Shown here one piece after another: positions 1-11,204 of a stretch of 64,000 nucleotides of DNA. Source of the stretch: Arthrobacter sp. B1I2 (lineage in GTDB: Bacteria > Actinomycetota > Actinomycetes > Actinomycetales > Micrococcaceae); the NCBI RefSeq assembly GCF_030816485.1, contig NZ_JAUSYC010000002.1:186001-250000 (forward strand). Direction: 5' to 3'. The translations under genes were made by a program, and so were the position numbers. The notes under the pieces were generated by a model. That model worked only from the letters and a program-made list of their open reading frames with translations, made no database searches and had not been told where the DNA came from. The stretch's first letter is position 1. Each line of letters begins with the position of its first letter.

Positions 1-815
1 TGCTGGGCAAAGTGACGAACCGCCCCGTATACCAACTCTTGGGTGGGGGAGTCCGGACCACATTGCCAGTGTATGGCTCGTCGATGAGCAGAAAGACGAC
101 CCCGGAAGAGGAGGCCGACAGAATGCTCGCCCTCACAGAATCACATGGGTTTAAGGCCTTCAAGGTCCGGATTGCAGACGTGATGGGACAAGACCGGGAC
201 GCATGGCCTGGGAGAAGCAAGAAGCTCGTTCACACCGTGCGGAATGTCCTTGGACCCGACGTTGTACTGCACGCCGATGCCAACGGAGGGTACAGCGTTC
301 CCGAGGCAATTCGAATGGGTCGGCTCCTGGAAGACCTTGACTTCGGGCACTTTGAAGAACCATGCCCCTACTACGAACTCGAATCAACGGCTGAAGTGGC
401 ACGAGTCCTGGACATACCCGTCGCCGCAGGTGAGCAGGACAGTGTTTTGCCCCAGTTTCACCGCATGATCGAGGGTCGCGCAGTGGATATCGTCCAGCCG
501 GACGTCGGTTACGTGGGAGGTATGGCGCGGACCAAGAAAATAGCACAGATGGCTGAAGCAGCAGGGGTTGTGACTACCCCGCACTGCGCCAACCAGTCCA
601 TGATTCAGCTGTTCTCACTTCACTTAGCGGCCTCCCAGCCGTCGGCGACAGCATTTCAGGAGTGGAGCATAGAGACAATTCCCTACTTCGAGGATATTTT
701 CAGCCCGCTTCCCGCCGTACAGGACGGTGCAGTCATTCTTGGCGACGAGCCTGGATGGGGGGTCGACATCTTGCCCGACTTCATAAAGTCGGCAGAGAGG
801 TCGCTTACCACCTGA
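1..815 (+). CDS. Enolase-superfamily sugar-acid dehydratase (5' end outside window)
   Basis: C-terminal two thirds of a mandelate racemase/muconate-lactonising type enzyme. The frame is open to the window edge, so the GTG at 12 is not the true start. Visible are the Lys of FKAFKVR, the three metal ligands in HADANGGY, FEEPCP and AAGEQDS, the Asp of QPDVGYVGG, and the His of TPHCANQ. That His-Asp pair is typical of the MR subgroup, whose members abstract a proton alpha to a carboxylate and often dehydrate sugar acids. The substrate cannot be read from the sequence. It lies upstream of a transporter and glycolate genes, which would fit a pentonate or hexonate dehydratase (inference). Confidence 0.85.
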   Translation, partial: LGKVTNRPVYQLLGGGVRTTLPVYGSSMSRKTTPEEEADRMLALTESHGFKAFKVRIADVMGQDRDAWPGRSKKLVHTVRNVLGPDVVLHADANGGYSVPEAIRMGRLLEDLDFGHFEEPCPYYELESTAEVARVLDIPVAAGEQDSVLPQFHRMIEGRAVDIVQPDVGYVGGMARTKKIAQMAEAAGVVTTPHCANQSMIQLFSLHLAASQPSATAFQEWSIETIPYFEDIFSPLPAVQDGAVILGDEPGWGVDILPDFIKSAERSLTT

Positions 816-950
816 CTTAGGCGGTCCGACACTACGCGTCCCCGGGTGAAGGCCCCCCTATGGTTTCCGTTGGTGGCACGCTTCATGCCGGTCTCTGCAT
901 GAGTTATCACATGGTGACAGGAAGGGCAGACCCACCCGATTGACTAAGAC

Positions 951-984
951 CAGCCGCGCGGGGATTGGGACCCCGGTGCGGCTG
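951..984 (+). terminator. Possible terminator hairpin after the dehydratase gene
   Basis: The arms CAGCCGC-CGGGG and CCCCG-GCGGCTG pair with small bulges around a 7-base loop, about 135 bases after the dehydratase stop. There is no T-run after it, so intrinsic termination is only possible. Confidence 0.4.
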
Positions 985-1239
985 CCTGCTCAAAGAACCC
1001 GGGAGCCCGTAGGGAGTCAATGAAGGTCTGCGGAGCTCTCGGTCACATCCCTCCAAGTCAACTAATCCACGCCTGATCTCCGCCGTCGAGATTTCAGCTG
1101 CCGTATAGCAGGGGACTCACCACAGGTACCGGCCTGGTGCTAGACCTTTGAGGACGCCGGCCGTCGGGCTCTTGACGCTCATGCAAGCAAAAGCGGTCGA
1201 ACAAGCCAGTAATAGGGGCTCAATAGCATACTGCGCGCA

Positions 1240-1253
1240 TTTCAACCGGTTGC
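1240..1253. promoter_or_regulatory. LacI-type operator TTTCAACCGGTTGC
   Basis: The core CAACCGGTTG (1243-1252) is a perfect 10-base palindrome with a central CG step, as LacI-family operators have. The same 14 bases occur at 12967-12980, just upstream of the LacI gene ending at 11877. It sits upstream of the ABC transporter operon and is the likely control point for it. Confidence 0.7.
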
Positions 1254-1724
1254 CAAACCTGTTCGGGGAGCGCCGCGTCCCACTCTGCCGGCCCCGGCGC
1301 TAGTCGCCTGTAAATCCAGTAAAGAGCCGCAGTTCGGCGCCGAAGAGATATTTCAGTGGCGCCTGGATCGATGACGGCAAGCGGTTGTCATCCTCCTGCT
1401 GGCATGCTTTACTCGAGTGACGAGGATTACCTCGTACCGTGAGGCCGGACACCGCCGGTACTCGGTAAGCGGGAATAGTAGAGGCAATCGACATAGGGGT
1501 CAGGATGTCCGGAGGATTTTGGTCGCCGCAACGTCGCCGTTCGGGATCTGCGCCCTTCACAGGGCTTGAATTGGTCGTTGTCCGGGCCTGCGTGTCTCTA
1601 CTTACTGGCCGATGGGCACCCACATCCCTGGTGATTTTTCGGCTGCCCAAGGCACTGCTGCCTTTAGCTGAACACGGGTCGGGCGTACGTCCGGACTTTC
1701 CCGTTCTATCTGATTAAGGTTCCA

Positions 1725-2666
1725 ATGACTTCCTATATTCTTCGCAGGTTGGCAACCGGCATTATTCTCGCGGTCCTCGTGACTTTGATTACGTTCTGGT
1801 TGCTGAGCTTTTCATTTGATGGCGTCGTGGCCAATATTCTTGGACCCGCGTCGTCTGTCGACGCAGTTCACGCACTTAAGAGTGAACTCGGGTTGGACCG
1901 CCCACTGCTGATTCAGTACTTTGAATGGCTTTGGGGCGTGCTACGGGGTGATTTTGGCGTCTCGTACTTCACCAGTGAGTCGGTACAGAAGGCTGTTTCG
2001 GTCCGGCTGGGCGTGACACTTTCCATCGTGCTGGTGGCTCTTGCCCTAACAGTCGTCGTCAGCGTTTTTCTTGGCGTCCTGGCTGCTTCTCGGGCTGGCG
2101 CTGTCGACCGACTCGCCCAGGGTACGTCGCTCCTGGGAAACCTGTTGCCAACCCTCCTGATCGCGATCGGGCTGGTCGTGGTGTTTGCGCTCAACTTGCG
2201 CTGGCTTCCCGCCACTGGGTTCACTGCCTTTTCTGAGGATCCCAGACGCTGGGCTGCATCCATCACCATTCCGGTCATAGTGCTGGTCATCAACGGGGTG
2301 GCAAACATGTCGGCGCAAATTCGCGGAACCATGATCGGTGAACTTCAAAAGGATTACGTCCGAACGCTCCGCACCAGGGGAATTCCGGCATGGTCAATCG
2401 TTTATCGCCACGCCTTGCGCAACGCTGCTGCGCCCGCTCTTGTTGTCCTCTCCCTGGAGTTCATCTCGATGTTTGGCGGCGCTTTGATCATTGAGAATGT
2501 CTTCGCTCTGCCCGGTTTCGGCTCATTCGCCTTCAATTCCTCGCTCCAAGGGGACATCCCAGTGATCATGGGAGTCACTGTCTTCAGCGTCATGCTCGTC
2601 GTATCCGTCAATCTGCTGACCGACATCGCTAACGGTTGGCTCAACCCGAAAGCGAGGCTCTTTTGA
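1725..2666 (+). CDS. Oligopeptide/dipeptide-type ABC transporter permease (OppB/DppB family)
   Basis: 313 residues, the usual length for the family. The first membrane segment is at about residues 10-30, and five further hydrophobic segments follow. The cytoplasmic EAA-like loop YVRTLRTRGIPAWSIVYRH is near residue 210 and would contact the ATPase. It is an inner-membrane channel subunit. The start ATG follows a weak AAGG. It overlaps the next gene and belongs to a three-gene transporter set. Opp-type systems in soil actinobacteria often import oligosaccharides or other non-peptide solutes, so the substrate is open. Confidence 0.9.
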   Translation: MTSYILRRLATGIILAVLVTLITFWLLSFSFDGVVANILGPASSVDAVHALKSELGLDRPLLIQYFEWLWGVLRGDFGVSYFTSESVQKAVSVRLGVTLSIVLVALALTVVVSVFLGVLAASRAGAVDRLAQGTSLLGNLLPTLLIAIGLVVVFALNLRWLPATGFTAFSEDPRRWAASITIPVIVLVINGVANMSAQIRGTMIGELQKDYVRTLRTRGIPAWSIVYRHALRNAAAPALVVLSLEFISMFGGALIIENVFALPGFGSFAFNSSLQGDIPVIMGVTVFSVMLVVSVNLLTDIANGWLNPKARLF

Positions 2667-4450
2667 GCACCGAAGTAGCCCTCCTCGAGACGGACGTGAC
2701 AGAGGCCGCCTCACACCGTTCCCCTTTTCGAAGGCTGGTGAGGGACCCGCAGGCGATTATTACAGCTGCTTTCCTGTTCATCGTTCTTACATTGGGGTTG
2801 CTCGCGCCGTTTATCACCCAGCACGGTCCCAACGATTCATCCCTCAACGCTGTCAACGCCGATATCGGAACGCCGGGATATCTTTTGGGAGGTGACCAGA
2901 GTGGACGAGACATCTTTTCCCGCCTGGTCCATTCCATCAACACCGGCACCATCTCAGCACTCATCGGCACGAGCATGGCATGCCTTGTTGGCCTGACATT
3001 CGGGCTGGTCGGCGGGTACTTCGGCGGACGGATTCGGACCGCGATCGAGTGGGTCTTCAACCTGATCATGACCTTCCCCGGCCTGCTGCTTCTCATCGTG
3101 CTAATGCCACTGACCAAGGGTGACTTCCGCGCGACAATGTTGATCTTCGGTGCCCTTCTTGCGCCCTCGATCTACCGCATAGTCCGGAACGTCACTGCTG
3201 GCGTCAAGAATGAGCTCTATGTAGACGCCGCACGTGTTGCCGGCCTGTCGACCCTTAGGATTCTCGGCCGGCATGTAATGCCGGTCGTACGTGGGCCGGT
3301 CATCATTTCGGCCGCATTCCTCATGGGCTCTTCCATCAATCTTCAGTCCGGGTTGGCTTTTCTCGGTGTGGGTTCCACAGAGGTTCCCAGCTTTGGGTCC
3401 ATGATCTCGGCCGGCTTTCTGAACTTCTATGTCCACCCCACACAGTTCCTTTGGCCAGCCCTGCTGCTTGGAGCGATAACTGCGTCCCTGGTCCTCCTCG
3501 GAAATTCCCTGCGAGATGCACTTGAAGGTGCAAGACCAAAAGCTGCAAAGCTGGACAGTGCAAGAGTTCGTTCCCGTGGCGTCGACCTCAGCGAGGGGAA
3601 CAGCGACGAGTCCAACCTGCTCCACATAAAAGACCTCCAGATGGAGTACCCAACCCCGAACGGGAAGCCGAAGCAGGTGCTGAAGGGGGTATCGCTGAAA
3701 CTGAAGGCCGGAGAGACTTTGGGTCTGGTCGGCGAGTCAGGTTCAGGCAAGACCCAGACCGCCTTTTCTGCCCTCGGCGTCCTCCCTCCCGAGGGGGTCA
3801 TAACCGCAGGGTCAGTGCTGCTGGATGGACGAGAACTGTTAGGCCTTCGTGAACGGGAGCTCCGGGAGATCCGAGGCAAAGATATCGCCTACATCCCGCA
3901 GGAGCCCATGTCCAACCTCGATCCTTCATTCACTGTCGGCGCCCAACTAGTTGAGGGCATTCGGGTTGCCTCCGGCATGACCAGAGCGGAAGCGAAGAAG
4001 CGAGCCCTTGAACTCATGGAGCGAGTAGGTATTCCTAATAGTCAGCGGACGTTTGGCCTCTACCCACACCAGATTTCGGGCGGGATGGCCCAACGTGTAC
4101 TTATCGCTGGAGCCGTGGCCTGCAAGCCCAGGCTGCTGATTGCCGATGAACCTACAACGGCCCTGGACGTAACCATCCAGGCTGAGATCCTGGACCTTCT
4201 CCGTGACCTGCAGCAGGAGATGGGAATGGCAATCCTCCTCGTGACCCACAACTTCGGCGTCGTTGCAGATATTTGTGACCGCATTGCCGTAATGCGCGAG
4301 GGCCTCATCGTAGAGGAAGGCGACGTCATGCAGGTCTTCCACCACCCCAACCACCCGTACACACAGAAGCTTCTCAACTCGATTCTCGATGAAAGCCATC
4401 TGCGTGAAGACCTTACGTCTTTGGTGACTACCAGTAAGGAGCAGAAATGA
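2663..4450 (+). CDS. ABC transporter permease-ATPase fusion (DppC + DppD)
   Basis: 595 residues from TTG 2663, which overlaps the previous stop (TTGA) and has an AGCGAGG Shine-Dalgarno in front; an in-frame TTG at 2636 is less likely. Residues about 1-290 are a DppC-type permease with an EAA loop ([16 protein letters not shown]). Residues about 320-595 are a DppD-type ATPase with Walker A GESGSGKT, signature ISGGMAQRV, Walker [13 protein letters not shown] and the C-terminal oligopeptide-type tail (HPYTQKLL). Such permease/ATPase fusions are known in actinobacteria. It is translationally coupled on both sides. Confidence 0.92.
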   Translation: MSTEVALLETDVTEAASHRSPFRRLVRDPQAIITAAFLFIVLTLGLLAPFITQHGPNDSSLNAVNADIGTPGYLLGGDQSGRDIFSRLVHSINTGTISALIGTSMACLVGLTFGLVGGYFGGRIRTAIEWVFNLIMTFPGLLLLIVLMPLTKGDFRATMLIFGALLAPSIYRIVRNVTAGVKNELYVDAARVAGLSTLRILGRHVMPVVRGPVIISAAFLMGSSINLQSGLAFLGVGSTEVPSFGSMISAGFLNFYVHPTQFLWPALLLGAITASLVLLGNSLRDALEGARPKAAKLDSARVRSRGVDLSEGNSDESNLLHIKDLQMEYPTPNGKPKQVLKGVSLKLKAGETLGLVGESGSGKTQTAFSALGVLPPEGVITAGSVLLDGRELLGLRERELREIRGKDIAYIPQEPMSNLDPSFTVGAQLVEGIRVASGMTRAEAKKRALELMERVGIPNSQRTFGLYPHQISGGMAQRVLIAGAVACKPRLLIADEPTTALDVTIQAEILDLLRDLQQEMGMAILLVTHNFGVVADICDRIAVMREGLIVEEGDVMQVFHHPNHPYTQKLLNSILDESHLREDLTSLVTTSKEQK

Positions 4451-5307
4451 CCGCAGACACACTCCTTGAAGTGAACGAGCTTCGGGTTGCATTCCCAGGT
4501 CATGGCCTGCGCAGGAAGCTGCACGAAGTCCTTCACGGCGTCTCACTTTCCATCGCCCCGGGCGAAGTTCTGGGACTCGTCGGCGAATCAGGTTCAGGCA
4601 AGACCACTATCGGCCGCGCCGTACTTGGGCTCGTTAAGCCGTCCGGTGGGACCATCACCTTTCAGGGTGAGGACATCACATACGCCAGCCCCAGCCGCAG
4701 GCGCGCCCTCGCCCGGGACATTCAGGTGGTATTTCAGGATCCCTATTCCTCCCTGAATCCTGCACTGACCATCGGCGACATCCTCACGGAACCCTTGGTC
4801 GTTCAGGGGGCCACCCGCACTGAAGCCCGAAGTAGAGTGCGCGGGTTGCTGAACCAGGTTGAACTGCCAGCGGATGCGGCTGAGCGACTGCCCCGCGAAT
4901 TCAGCGGTGGGCAGCGTCAACGCATTGCCATAGCCCGGGCCCTCGCACCGGAACCAAAGCTCATCATTTGCGATGAGCCGGTTTCGGCGTTGGATCTGTC
5001 GACCCAGGCAACGGTTCTTCGCCTGCTCCTCGAAATCCAGCAGCAGACAGGTGTTGCCTGCCTGTTCGTTTCACACGACCTGGCGGTGGTTCGGTACGTA
5101 AGCCATCGAGTTTCCGTGATCTACAAGGGTGACATCGTGGAAACTGGCCCTGCAGGGCAGGTCACATCGTCTCCGGCGCACCCGTACACAAAGAGTCTGT
5201 TGCTCGCGGCCCCCATCGCCGATCCCGTGGAACAGAAACGACGCCGGCTTGAAAGACTGCGGCTGGCAGCAGAGCAAAGTGCCCTCAAGCCAGTAGCAGT
5301 GTCTTGA
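4447..5307 (+). CDS. Oligopeptide-type ABC transporter ATPase (OppF/DppF family)
   Basis: 286 residues. Walker [10 protein letters not shown] is at about residue 47, the Q-loop in [11 protein letters not shown], signature FSGGQRQRI, Walker [14 protein letters not shown]-loop FVSHD, and the family tail HPYTKSLL. Its ATG overlaps the stop of the fusion gene (ATGA), so the two ATPases are likely made together and pair at the membrane. No substrate-binding lipoprotein is encoded in the window, so the set is incomplete here. Confidence 0.93.
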   Translation: MTADTLLEVNELRVAFPGHGLRRKLHEVLHGVSLSIAPGEVLGLVGESGSGKTTIGRAVLGLVKPSGGTITFQGEDITYASPSRRRALARDIQVVFQDPYSSLNPALTIGDILTEPLVVQGATRTEARSRVRGLLNQVELPADAAERLPREFSGGQRQRIAIARALAPEPKLIICDEPVSALDLSTQATVLRLLLEIQQQTGVACLFVSHDLAVVRYVSHRVSVIYKGDIVETGPAGQVTSSPAHPYTKSLLLAAPIADPVEQKRRRLERLRLAAEQSALKPVAVS

Positions 5308-5343
5308 ACAACCACCGCAACCGAGCTTTCCAGTAAGGGCACG

Positions 5344-7419
5344 ATGCTAGAAGAATTGAACACCTATGAGCGTGACCTGCCCACGGACAGCAGCTGGCGT
5401 AAGCCCTTCAACGCTCTCCAAACCAATCTGCAGGAAATAGATGCAGCCATGGATGCTGCGGCAGCAGCAGATGCTGTTGTCGACTATGGAGCCGATACCT
5501 GGGTTGTAAATGCCGGTGGAATCATGTCCTTCTATCCGACGAACCTCCCGTTCCAAACCCGGAACCCATTGTTGGCGCAGCGCCCTTCAGGGGACCTCTT
5601 TGGCGACGCGGTCAAGGCCGGCAAGGCGCGGGGACTGAAAGTAATTGCCCGCTTCGATATGTCCAAGGTCTCTCCGCGACTGGCCCGTGAAAACCCCGAA
5701 TGGCTTTACCGTTCCGCAGAAGGGAAACCTCAGATCTACAACACGCTGTACAGCGTGTGCCCCTCGGGGGACTACTATCAATCGCGTACTTTTGACGTTC
5801 TGGACGAAGTCCTCGACCGTTACGACGTTGACGGAGTATTTTTCAACTGGTTCAACTTCAATGTCCGCGACTATGACGAAGTAGTCCATGGTCCCTGCCA
5901 TTGTGAAGCATGCCGTAAGGGTTTCGCCCTTTATAGCGGAGGGGGTGAACTGCCGGCCGATGCGGCCTCGGAAACCTTCGGTTTATGGCGGCGCTACACG
6001 GAACAGACACTCAAACAGCTGACGGCAAGGATTGTGGACCACCTCGCTGCACGCGGCCAGCACACGGGCGTTCTCCTACGCGAGGGAGCCCCCATGGTCT
6101 ATCTGGAAGGCAACAGCGCCTTCAAGTCCATGCCCGGTAAGGAGCTTTGGCCGCACGCGACCGCCGAAGCTGTCAGCGCCCACGTCACCTCGCGGCCAAA
6201 CGCCGCTGTCATGGTGAACTGCGTAGCGTTCACCGATTCCTCGCACCGACTCGGCTCCGAACAGCCTGAGCACTTCGCGCAGTATGTAATCCAGACGATA
6301 GCGCGTGGAGGAAACCCGTCGGTCTACTACTTTGGCTCCCCCGGGCGGCTGCCAACGCAATGGACTACCTCGCACGCCAGGGAGATCATGAGGTTCCGCC
6401 AGCAGAATTCAAAGGTGTACGAAGGACTTCACCCTGCTGCCGAAATCGCGCTGGTCCGGCCAAGCTACTCGTCCGTGACTCAGGGCAACTATTGGGAACT
6501 CGTGGAGGAATTCAGGGGCCTTTACCTCTCCCTGCTGGAAGCCAATCTCCCCTTCGATGTGCTGCCGGTCGGTGACTTGGCCAATCTGGCGGCCAGGGAA
6601 GGACTCACGAGGTACAGCCTCCTGGTCGTCCCGGACATGGGAAATCTGGGCTCAGCCGCAACTGCAATCGACGAATACGTCGCGGGCGGCGGCAACCTCA
6701 TGTCCACCGGTTCGGCCGGAATCGGCCGCGACGGGAACCTCGAGCTGGCCAGCAGCCTGGCGCTCCAGGCGTTGACCCCCGCCCTCACGGGGAATGAGCT
6801 TCGCTCAACCTACGTGACCGATAAGCCACAACCCAGGATTGCGGACTACCACTACAACGGCCCTCTGCTGCCGCTCTTCGGCCGTTACCAACGATGCATT
6901 TGGAAGCCGGGAAGCATATCCTCAGGATTCGTCCTGCCGCAGGCACCCTTTGGTCCGCCCGAACTGGCGTATGGACACCAAGGCAGCAGTGACCCGGCCT
7001 ACGTCAGAGGACCGCACGGCAAGGGTGAAGTTCTTCACGTACCCTGGACCATCGGACGCACTTACCGGGAATTCGGTAAAACGGATGTCAGGGATCACTT
7101 CATCACCTTGGTGAAGACGTTGGTCAAACCCGAATTGACGGCGGAGCTGCATGACAGCATCGAAATGATCACGGGGACCAACGATCATGGCAGGGTCGTT
7201 CATCTGATCAACCACTCCGGCATCCGCAGACGCGTCTACGGCCCGCACCTCCCCTACAGCGGCGGACTCCTGCGACTGCACGGGGCCGCAGCAGCAAAGC
7301 CGACGGTTACGGCCCTCGTGGCCGGCACTCCTCTGAGAAACCGCGTCGACGGAGAAGATGTGCTGATCGAGCTGCCTACGGTCGAACTCTTCGAAGTTCT
7401 CCAATTCACCAAACGATGA
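5344..7419 (+). CDS. Putative cytoplasmic glycoside hydrolase, TIM barrel plus GATase-like domain
   Basis: 691 residues with no signal peptide, so probably intracellular. Residues about 30-370 look like a TIM barrel of the hypothetical-glycosyl-hydrolase type: GLKVIARFDMSK strand, VDGVFFNWF, and a Cys cluster CHCEACRKGF as in GH42-like enzymes. Residues about 390-530 resemble the GATase-like trimerisation domain of beta-galactosidases (SLLVVPDMGNL, YVAGGGNLM). The C-terminal part is beta-rich. It sits 36 bases after the transporter with AAGGG upstream of ATG 5344, so it probably acts on an imported glycoside. The exact family and the catalytic acids are not assigned. Confidence 0.7.
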   Translation: MLEELNTYERDLPTDSSWRKPFNALQTNLQEIDAAMDAAAAADAVVDYGADTWVVNAGGIMSFYPTNLPFQTRNPLLAQRPSGDLFGDAVKAGKARGLKVIARFDMSKVSPRLARENPEWLYRSAEGKPQIYNTLYSVCPSGDYYQSRTFDVLDEVLDRYDVDGVFFNWFNFNVRDYDEVVHGPCHCEACRKGFALYSGGGELPADAASETFGLWRRYTEQTLKQLTARIVDHLAARGQHTGVLLREGAPMVYLEGNSAFKSMPGKELWPHATAEAVSAHVTSRPNAAVMVNCVAFTDSSHRLGSEQPEHFAQYVIQTIARGGNPSVYYFGSPGRLPTQWTTSHAREIMRFRQQNSKVYEGLHPAAEIALVRPSYSSVTQGNYWELVEEFRGLYLSLLEANLPFDVLPVGDLANLAAREGLTRYSLLVVPDMGNLGSAATAIDEYVAGGGNLMSTGSAGIGRDGNLELASSLALQALTPALTGNELRSTYVTDKPQPRIADYHYNGPLLPLFGRYQRCIWKPGSISSGFVLPQAPFGPPELAYGHQGSSDPAYVRGPHGKGEVLHVPWTIGRTYREFGKTDVRDHFITLVKTLVKPELTAELHDSIEMITGTNDHGRVVHLINHSGIRRRVYGPHLPYSGGLLRLHGAAAAKPTVTALVAGTPLRNRVDGEDVLIELPTVELFEVLQFTKR

Positions 7420-7499
7420 CAACTTCCTTTGGCCGCCCCGCCCGGGATGAGCAACTTCAATTCTTGCCCTAGGAACATAAGCAGAAGGAGCGCGACCAC

Positions 7500-8981
7500 G
7501 TGTCACACGCTACCGATCTACACGATGCTGACCTGCCGGGTCTCGCATCCGTAGCAGCCCAACAACTTGATGCCCGTGGCCGACGGATCATCGACGAACT
7601 CGCCTCGATGCTGCCGGCCGAAGCTATCATTACTGATCCAGGGGCCATGGGGGCCTATCAGCAGGACCGAGCTGTCGACCCCAACGCGGGCATGCCAGTG
7701 GCCGTTGTGCTCCCACTCACCACTGAGCACGTCCAAGTAGCCGTTCAGTGGGCGGCCGAGCGCAACGTTCCCGTGGTTCCAAGAGGCGCAGGCACCGGGC
7801 TTTCAGGAGGCGCCACCGCTATCACTGGCGGGATAGTTCTCAGTACCGAACGGATGCGGAGCATCACTGTCGATCCGGTTACCCGCACCGCAGTAGTGCA
7901 GCCAGGCCTTCTCAACGTTGAAGTGAAGGCCGCTGCCGCCGCTGAGGGCCTGTGGTACCCGCCGGACCCTGCTTCGTACGAGATCTGCACCATCGGAGGA
8001 AACGCAGCCACCAATGCCGGTGGCCTGTGCTGCGTCAAGTACGGCGTTACGTCTGACTACATCCTGGGCATGGAAGTCGTCATGGCTGATGGGCGTGTCG
8101 TGCGCATTGGTGGTCCTCGCCTGAAAGACGTAGCAGGGCTGTCCATGCTCAAACTTTTTGTCGGCAGCGAGGGAACCCTCGGCATCATCACCGAGCTCAC
8201 CTTGCGGCTCCTGCCCCCAGCACCGCCTGAACGGACAGTAGTCGGCTGGTTTTCCAGCAGCCGGGAAGCTGCAGCCGCGATCCTGGGCATCGCCTCAAGC
8301 ATCCGTCCCTCAATGCTCGAGTACATGGACGCCACATCCATCAACGCAGTCGAAGACGTCCTTGAAATGGGATTGCATCGGCATGCGTCTGCGCTTGTCG
8401 TGGCACGCTCAGACGACCAAAGTCCAAGCGGCGCCGAAATAGCCACCATGCTCAATGCGTTCCATCGTCACGGCGCGTTCGATGCCTTCGAAGTGGCCGA
8501 CCGGCAGGAAGGTGAACGCTTCGCCAACGCCCGCCGAATCGCCATCCCCGCAGTTGAACGAATGGGGACTCTGCTGCTTGAAGACGTGGGAGTCTCCATC
8601 CCCCGGCTTGCAGAACTCACTCTTGGGGTGGAGAAAATCGCGAAGTCCCGTGATGTAGTCATTGCATTCATTGCCCATGCCGGAGACGGCAACACCCATC
8701 CACTGATTGTCTTCAACCCGGACGACGATGACATGAAGGAGCGCGCCTACCTCGCGTACGGCGAAGTCATGGACCTGGCCATTCAACTCGGCGGGACGAT
8801 TACGGGCGAACACGGCGTCGGAAGGCTCAAGCAGCCTTGGCTTGTCGACCAGATCGGAGAGGACCTGCTCGAGATCTCCCATAACGTAAAAAAGGCCCTC
8901 GACCCGGCAGGAATCCTGAACCCGGGTACCATATTCGCGGCCTCAGGCAATACCACCAATGCAGGGAAAGGCCGGCCATGA
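7500..8981 (+). CDS. FAD-linked oxidase, GlcD-type (glycolate/D-lactate dehydrogenase subunit)
   Basis: 493 residues from GTG 7500, preceded by AGAAGGAG. The N-terminal FAD-binding (PCMH) domain shows [12 protein letters not shown] and [18 protein letters not shown]; the C-terminal oxidase domain shows HAGDGNTHP and [10 protein letters not shown]. It would oxidise a 2-hydroxy acid, most likely glycolate, to the 2-oxo acid. Bacterial glycolate oxidase normally needs GlcE and GlcF; neither is present here, so the electron acceptor is unknown. Its last codons overlap malate synthase G, which consumes glyoxylate and supports glycolate as substrate. Confidence 0.85.
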   Translation: MSHATDLHDADLPGLASVAAQQLDARGRRIIDELASMLPAEAIITDPGAMGAYQQDRAVDPNAGMPVAVVLPLTTEHVQVAVQWAAERNVPVVPRGAGTGLSGGATAITGGIVLSTERMRSITVDPVTRTAVVQPGLLNVEVKAAAAAEGLWYPPDPASYEICTIGGNAATNAGGLCCVKYGVTSDYILGMEVVMADGRVVRIGGPRLKDVAGLSMLKLFVGSEGTLGIITELTLRLLPPAPPERTVVGWFSSSREAAAAILGIASSIRPSMLEYMDATSINAVEDVLEMGLHRHASALVVARSDDQSPSGAEIATMLNAFHRHGAFDAFEVADRQEGERFANARRIAIPAVERMGTLLLEDVGVSIPRLAELTLGVEKIAKSRDVVIAFIAHAGDGNTHPLIVFNPDDDDMKERAYLAYGEVMDLAIQLGGTITGEHGVGRLKQPWLVDQIGEDLLEISHNVKKALDPAGILNPGTIFAASGNTTNAGKGRP

Positions 8982-11185
8982 TGGAACGGAAAGAACGCGT
9001 TCAAGCAGGAGGGCTTTTCGTAGATGCGGAACTGCATCGTTTCGTTGAAGAGGAAGTCCTTCCCGACTCGGGTATTGAAGCAGAGCAGTTCTGGACAGGT
9101 TTTTCTCAGATCGTCAGTGATCTGACACCGAAAAACCGCGAACTACTTGCCCGGCGTGACGAGCTGCAGGCGCAGATAGACCAATGGCATGTGAGAAACC
9201 CCGCCCCGTTCGATACGAACGCATACACGGCCTTCCTTGAAACCATCGGCTACATCCTGCCGGAGCCAGAGGACGTGCATGTGGTAACTGCGGGAGTAGA
9301 GCCGGAAGTGGCCATCGTTGCAGGCCCTCAGCTGGTTGTCCCCGTCTCCAACGCCCGCTACGCCCTCAATGCCGCAAACGCCCGCTGGGGCTCTCTTTAC
9401 GATGCCCTATACGGCACCGACGCATTAGCTCCCGTCACAGAATCCAAGGGATTCGACCCAGCACGCGGCCAGACGGTGGTGTCCCACGTCCGTCGTCTGC
9501 TGGACGAATTTTTCCCCTTGACCACGGGTAGTCACACCCATTCGGCGGGATACAGTGTGCAGGACGGGGCATTGACGGTAGAGCTGCCAGATGGGGCATT
9601 CAGCGGTCTAGTCCGGCCTGAACTTTTCGTAGGTTACCGGGGCGAGGCCAGCTCCCCCTCGGCAATCCTTCTACGCCATCATGGGCTTCACCTTGAGATT
9701 GTCATCGACCCCTCCACAGAAGTGGGACGGGCGGATGCGGCAGGCATCTCCGACGTCCTTCTGGAATCGGCCCTCACGACGATCATCGACTTCGAGGATT
9801 CAGTATCCGCTGTGGACGCTGAGGATAAGGTCCTGTGTTACCGGAATTGGCTGGGGCTAAATCGCGGTGACTTGACGGATACTTTCGAAAAACGCGGCAA
9901 CGTTGTTGTACGCCGTCTTGAAGCGGACCGGGTGTACACGGCAGCAAACGGTGCCGGAGAGATTACTGTTCCGGGACGCGCGCTTCTTTTCGTCCGTAAT
10001 GTCGGACACCTCATGAGTACGGACGCTGTGCTCGATGCCAGGGGCGACGAGATTGGCGAAGGCATCATGGACGCGGTACTCACTACGCTGACCGCACTGC
10101 CCGGGCGGGATTCCTCCAATCCCCTGCGGAACGGGTCCGAAGGATCCATCTACATCGTCAAACCGAAAATGCACGGCCCCGAAGAGGTGGCGTTCACGGT
10201 CGAACTCTTCAGGCGGGTCGAGGAGCTCTTTGGACTGCCCGCAAACACCCTTAAGCTCGGCCTCATGGATGAGGAACGGCGAACCAGCATTAACTTGAAG
10301 GCTTGCATAGCGGAGGCCAGGGAACGCCTGGTCTTTATCAACACCGGTTTCCTTGACCGATCCGGCGATGAAATACACACATCAATGCACGCCGGGCCGA
10401 TCGTCCGCAAAGCGGAGTTGCGGAATCAGGCCTGGATTGAGGCCTATGAGGACCAAAACGTCGACATCGGGGTAGAGGCCGGCATGCCCGGACGCGGCCA
10501 AATCGGCAAGGGCATGTGGGCGATGCCCGACCTCATGGCGGCGATGCTGGAACAGAAAGTCGCCCACCCCCTTGCGGGCGCCACCACGGCGTGGGTACCG
10601 TCCCCCACTGCAGCGACACTTCATGCCATCCACTACCACCGTGTGGATGTTGCTGCGCGGCAACGCGAAGTTACCGCAGGCGGTCGGCGGAGCGCCGTGC
10701 CGATTCTTCTGACACTCCCGATCGTGGTCAACCCAGCGTGGTCGCAGGCCGAACGCCAGGAGGAACTGGATAACAACATGCAATCGTTGTTGGGATACGT
10801 TGTCCGCTGGATCGACCAAGGAGTGGGATGTTCCAAGGTGCCGGACATCCATGACGTGGCGCTCATGGAGGACCGGGCGACCCTGCGCATATCGAGCCAG
10901 CACATCGCTAACTGGCTCCGCCATGGAGTCATTAGCGACGAGGACGTAAACGGAAGCCTTCAGCGGATGGCCGCCGTCGTGGACGCCCAAAACGCCGCGG
11001 ACCCACTGTACCGCCCCATGCTCCCCAACACCGACGACAGCATCGCTTTCCGATGCGCTGCCGACCTCGTGTTTGAAGGGAGTCAGCAACCCAACGGCTA
11101 TACGGAACCTCTCCTGCATGAGCGGCGAAGGGAAGCCAAAGCGAAGCTCAACGGGGCAAGACTACCCCTGCCGCGAAACTACTAA
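8978..11185 (+). CDS. glcB: Malate synthase G
   Basis: 735 residues, the normal length for isoform G. It condenses glyoxylate with acetyl-CoA to malate in the cytoplasm. Recognisable blocks are [43 protein letters not shown], the glyoxylate/Mg region [15 protein letters not shown] and [12 protein letters not shown]. The start ATG overlaps the GlcD-type stop (ATGATG), so translation is coupled. The pair converts glycolate to malate. Confidence 0.96.
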   Translation: MMERKERVQAGGLFVDAELHRFVEEEVLPDSGIEAEQFWTGFSQIVSDLTPKNRELLARRDELQAQIDQWHVRNPAPFDTNAYTAFLETIGYILPEPEDVHVVTAGVEPEVAIVAGPQLVVPVSNARYALNAANARWGSLYDALYGTDALAPVTESKGFDPARGQTVVSHVRRLLDEFFPLTTGSHTHSAGYSVQDGALTVELPDGAFSGLVRPELFVGYRGEASSPSAILLRHHGLHLEIVIDPSTEVGRADAAGISDVLLESALTTIIDFEDSVSAVDAEDKVLCYRNWLGLNRGDLTDTFEKRGNVVVRRLEADRVYTAANGAGEITVPGRALLFVRNVGHLMSTDAVLDARGDEIGEGIMDAVLTTLTALPGRDSSNPLRNGSEGSIYIVKPKMHGPEEVAFTVELFRRVEELFGLPANTLKLGLMDEERRTSINLKACIAEARERLVFINTGFLDRSGDEIHTSMHAGPIVRKAELRNQAWIEAYEDQNVDIGVEAGMPGRGQIGKGMWAMPDLMAAMLEQKVAHPLAGATTAWVPSPTAATLHAIHYHRVDVAARQREVTAGGRRSAVPILLTLPIVVNPAWSQAERQEELDNNMQSLLGYVVRWIDQGVGCSKVPDIHDVALMEDRATLRISSQHIANWLRHGVISDEDVNGSLQRMAAVVDAQNAADPLYRPMLPNTDDSIAFRCAADLVFEGSQQPNGYTEPLLHERRREAKAKLNGARLPLPRNY

Positions 11186-11204
11186 TTTGGCCAAGGAGAA
11201 CACC

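Larger units (their letters stand above)
816..1724. other. 900-base non-coding stretch with operator and hairpin
   Basis: I find no convincing gene here; short open frames on both strands have no RBS and no recognisable protein. It holds a GC-rich hairpin at 951-984 and a palindromic operator at 1240-1253. About 470 bases separate the operator from the first transporter gene, which is long for a leader. This is where a substrate-binding protein gene would normally stand, but I see no trace of one. Confidence 0.6.

Noticed and set aside
1300..1717. Open frames on both strands in the region before the transporter
   Set aside because: No RBS, no recognisable protein and mutual overlap; likely chance frames in GC-rich DNA.
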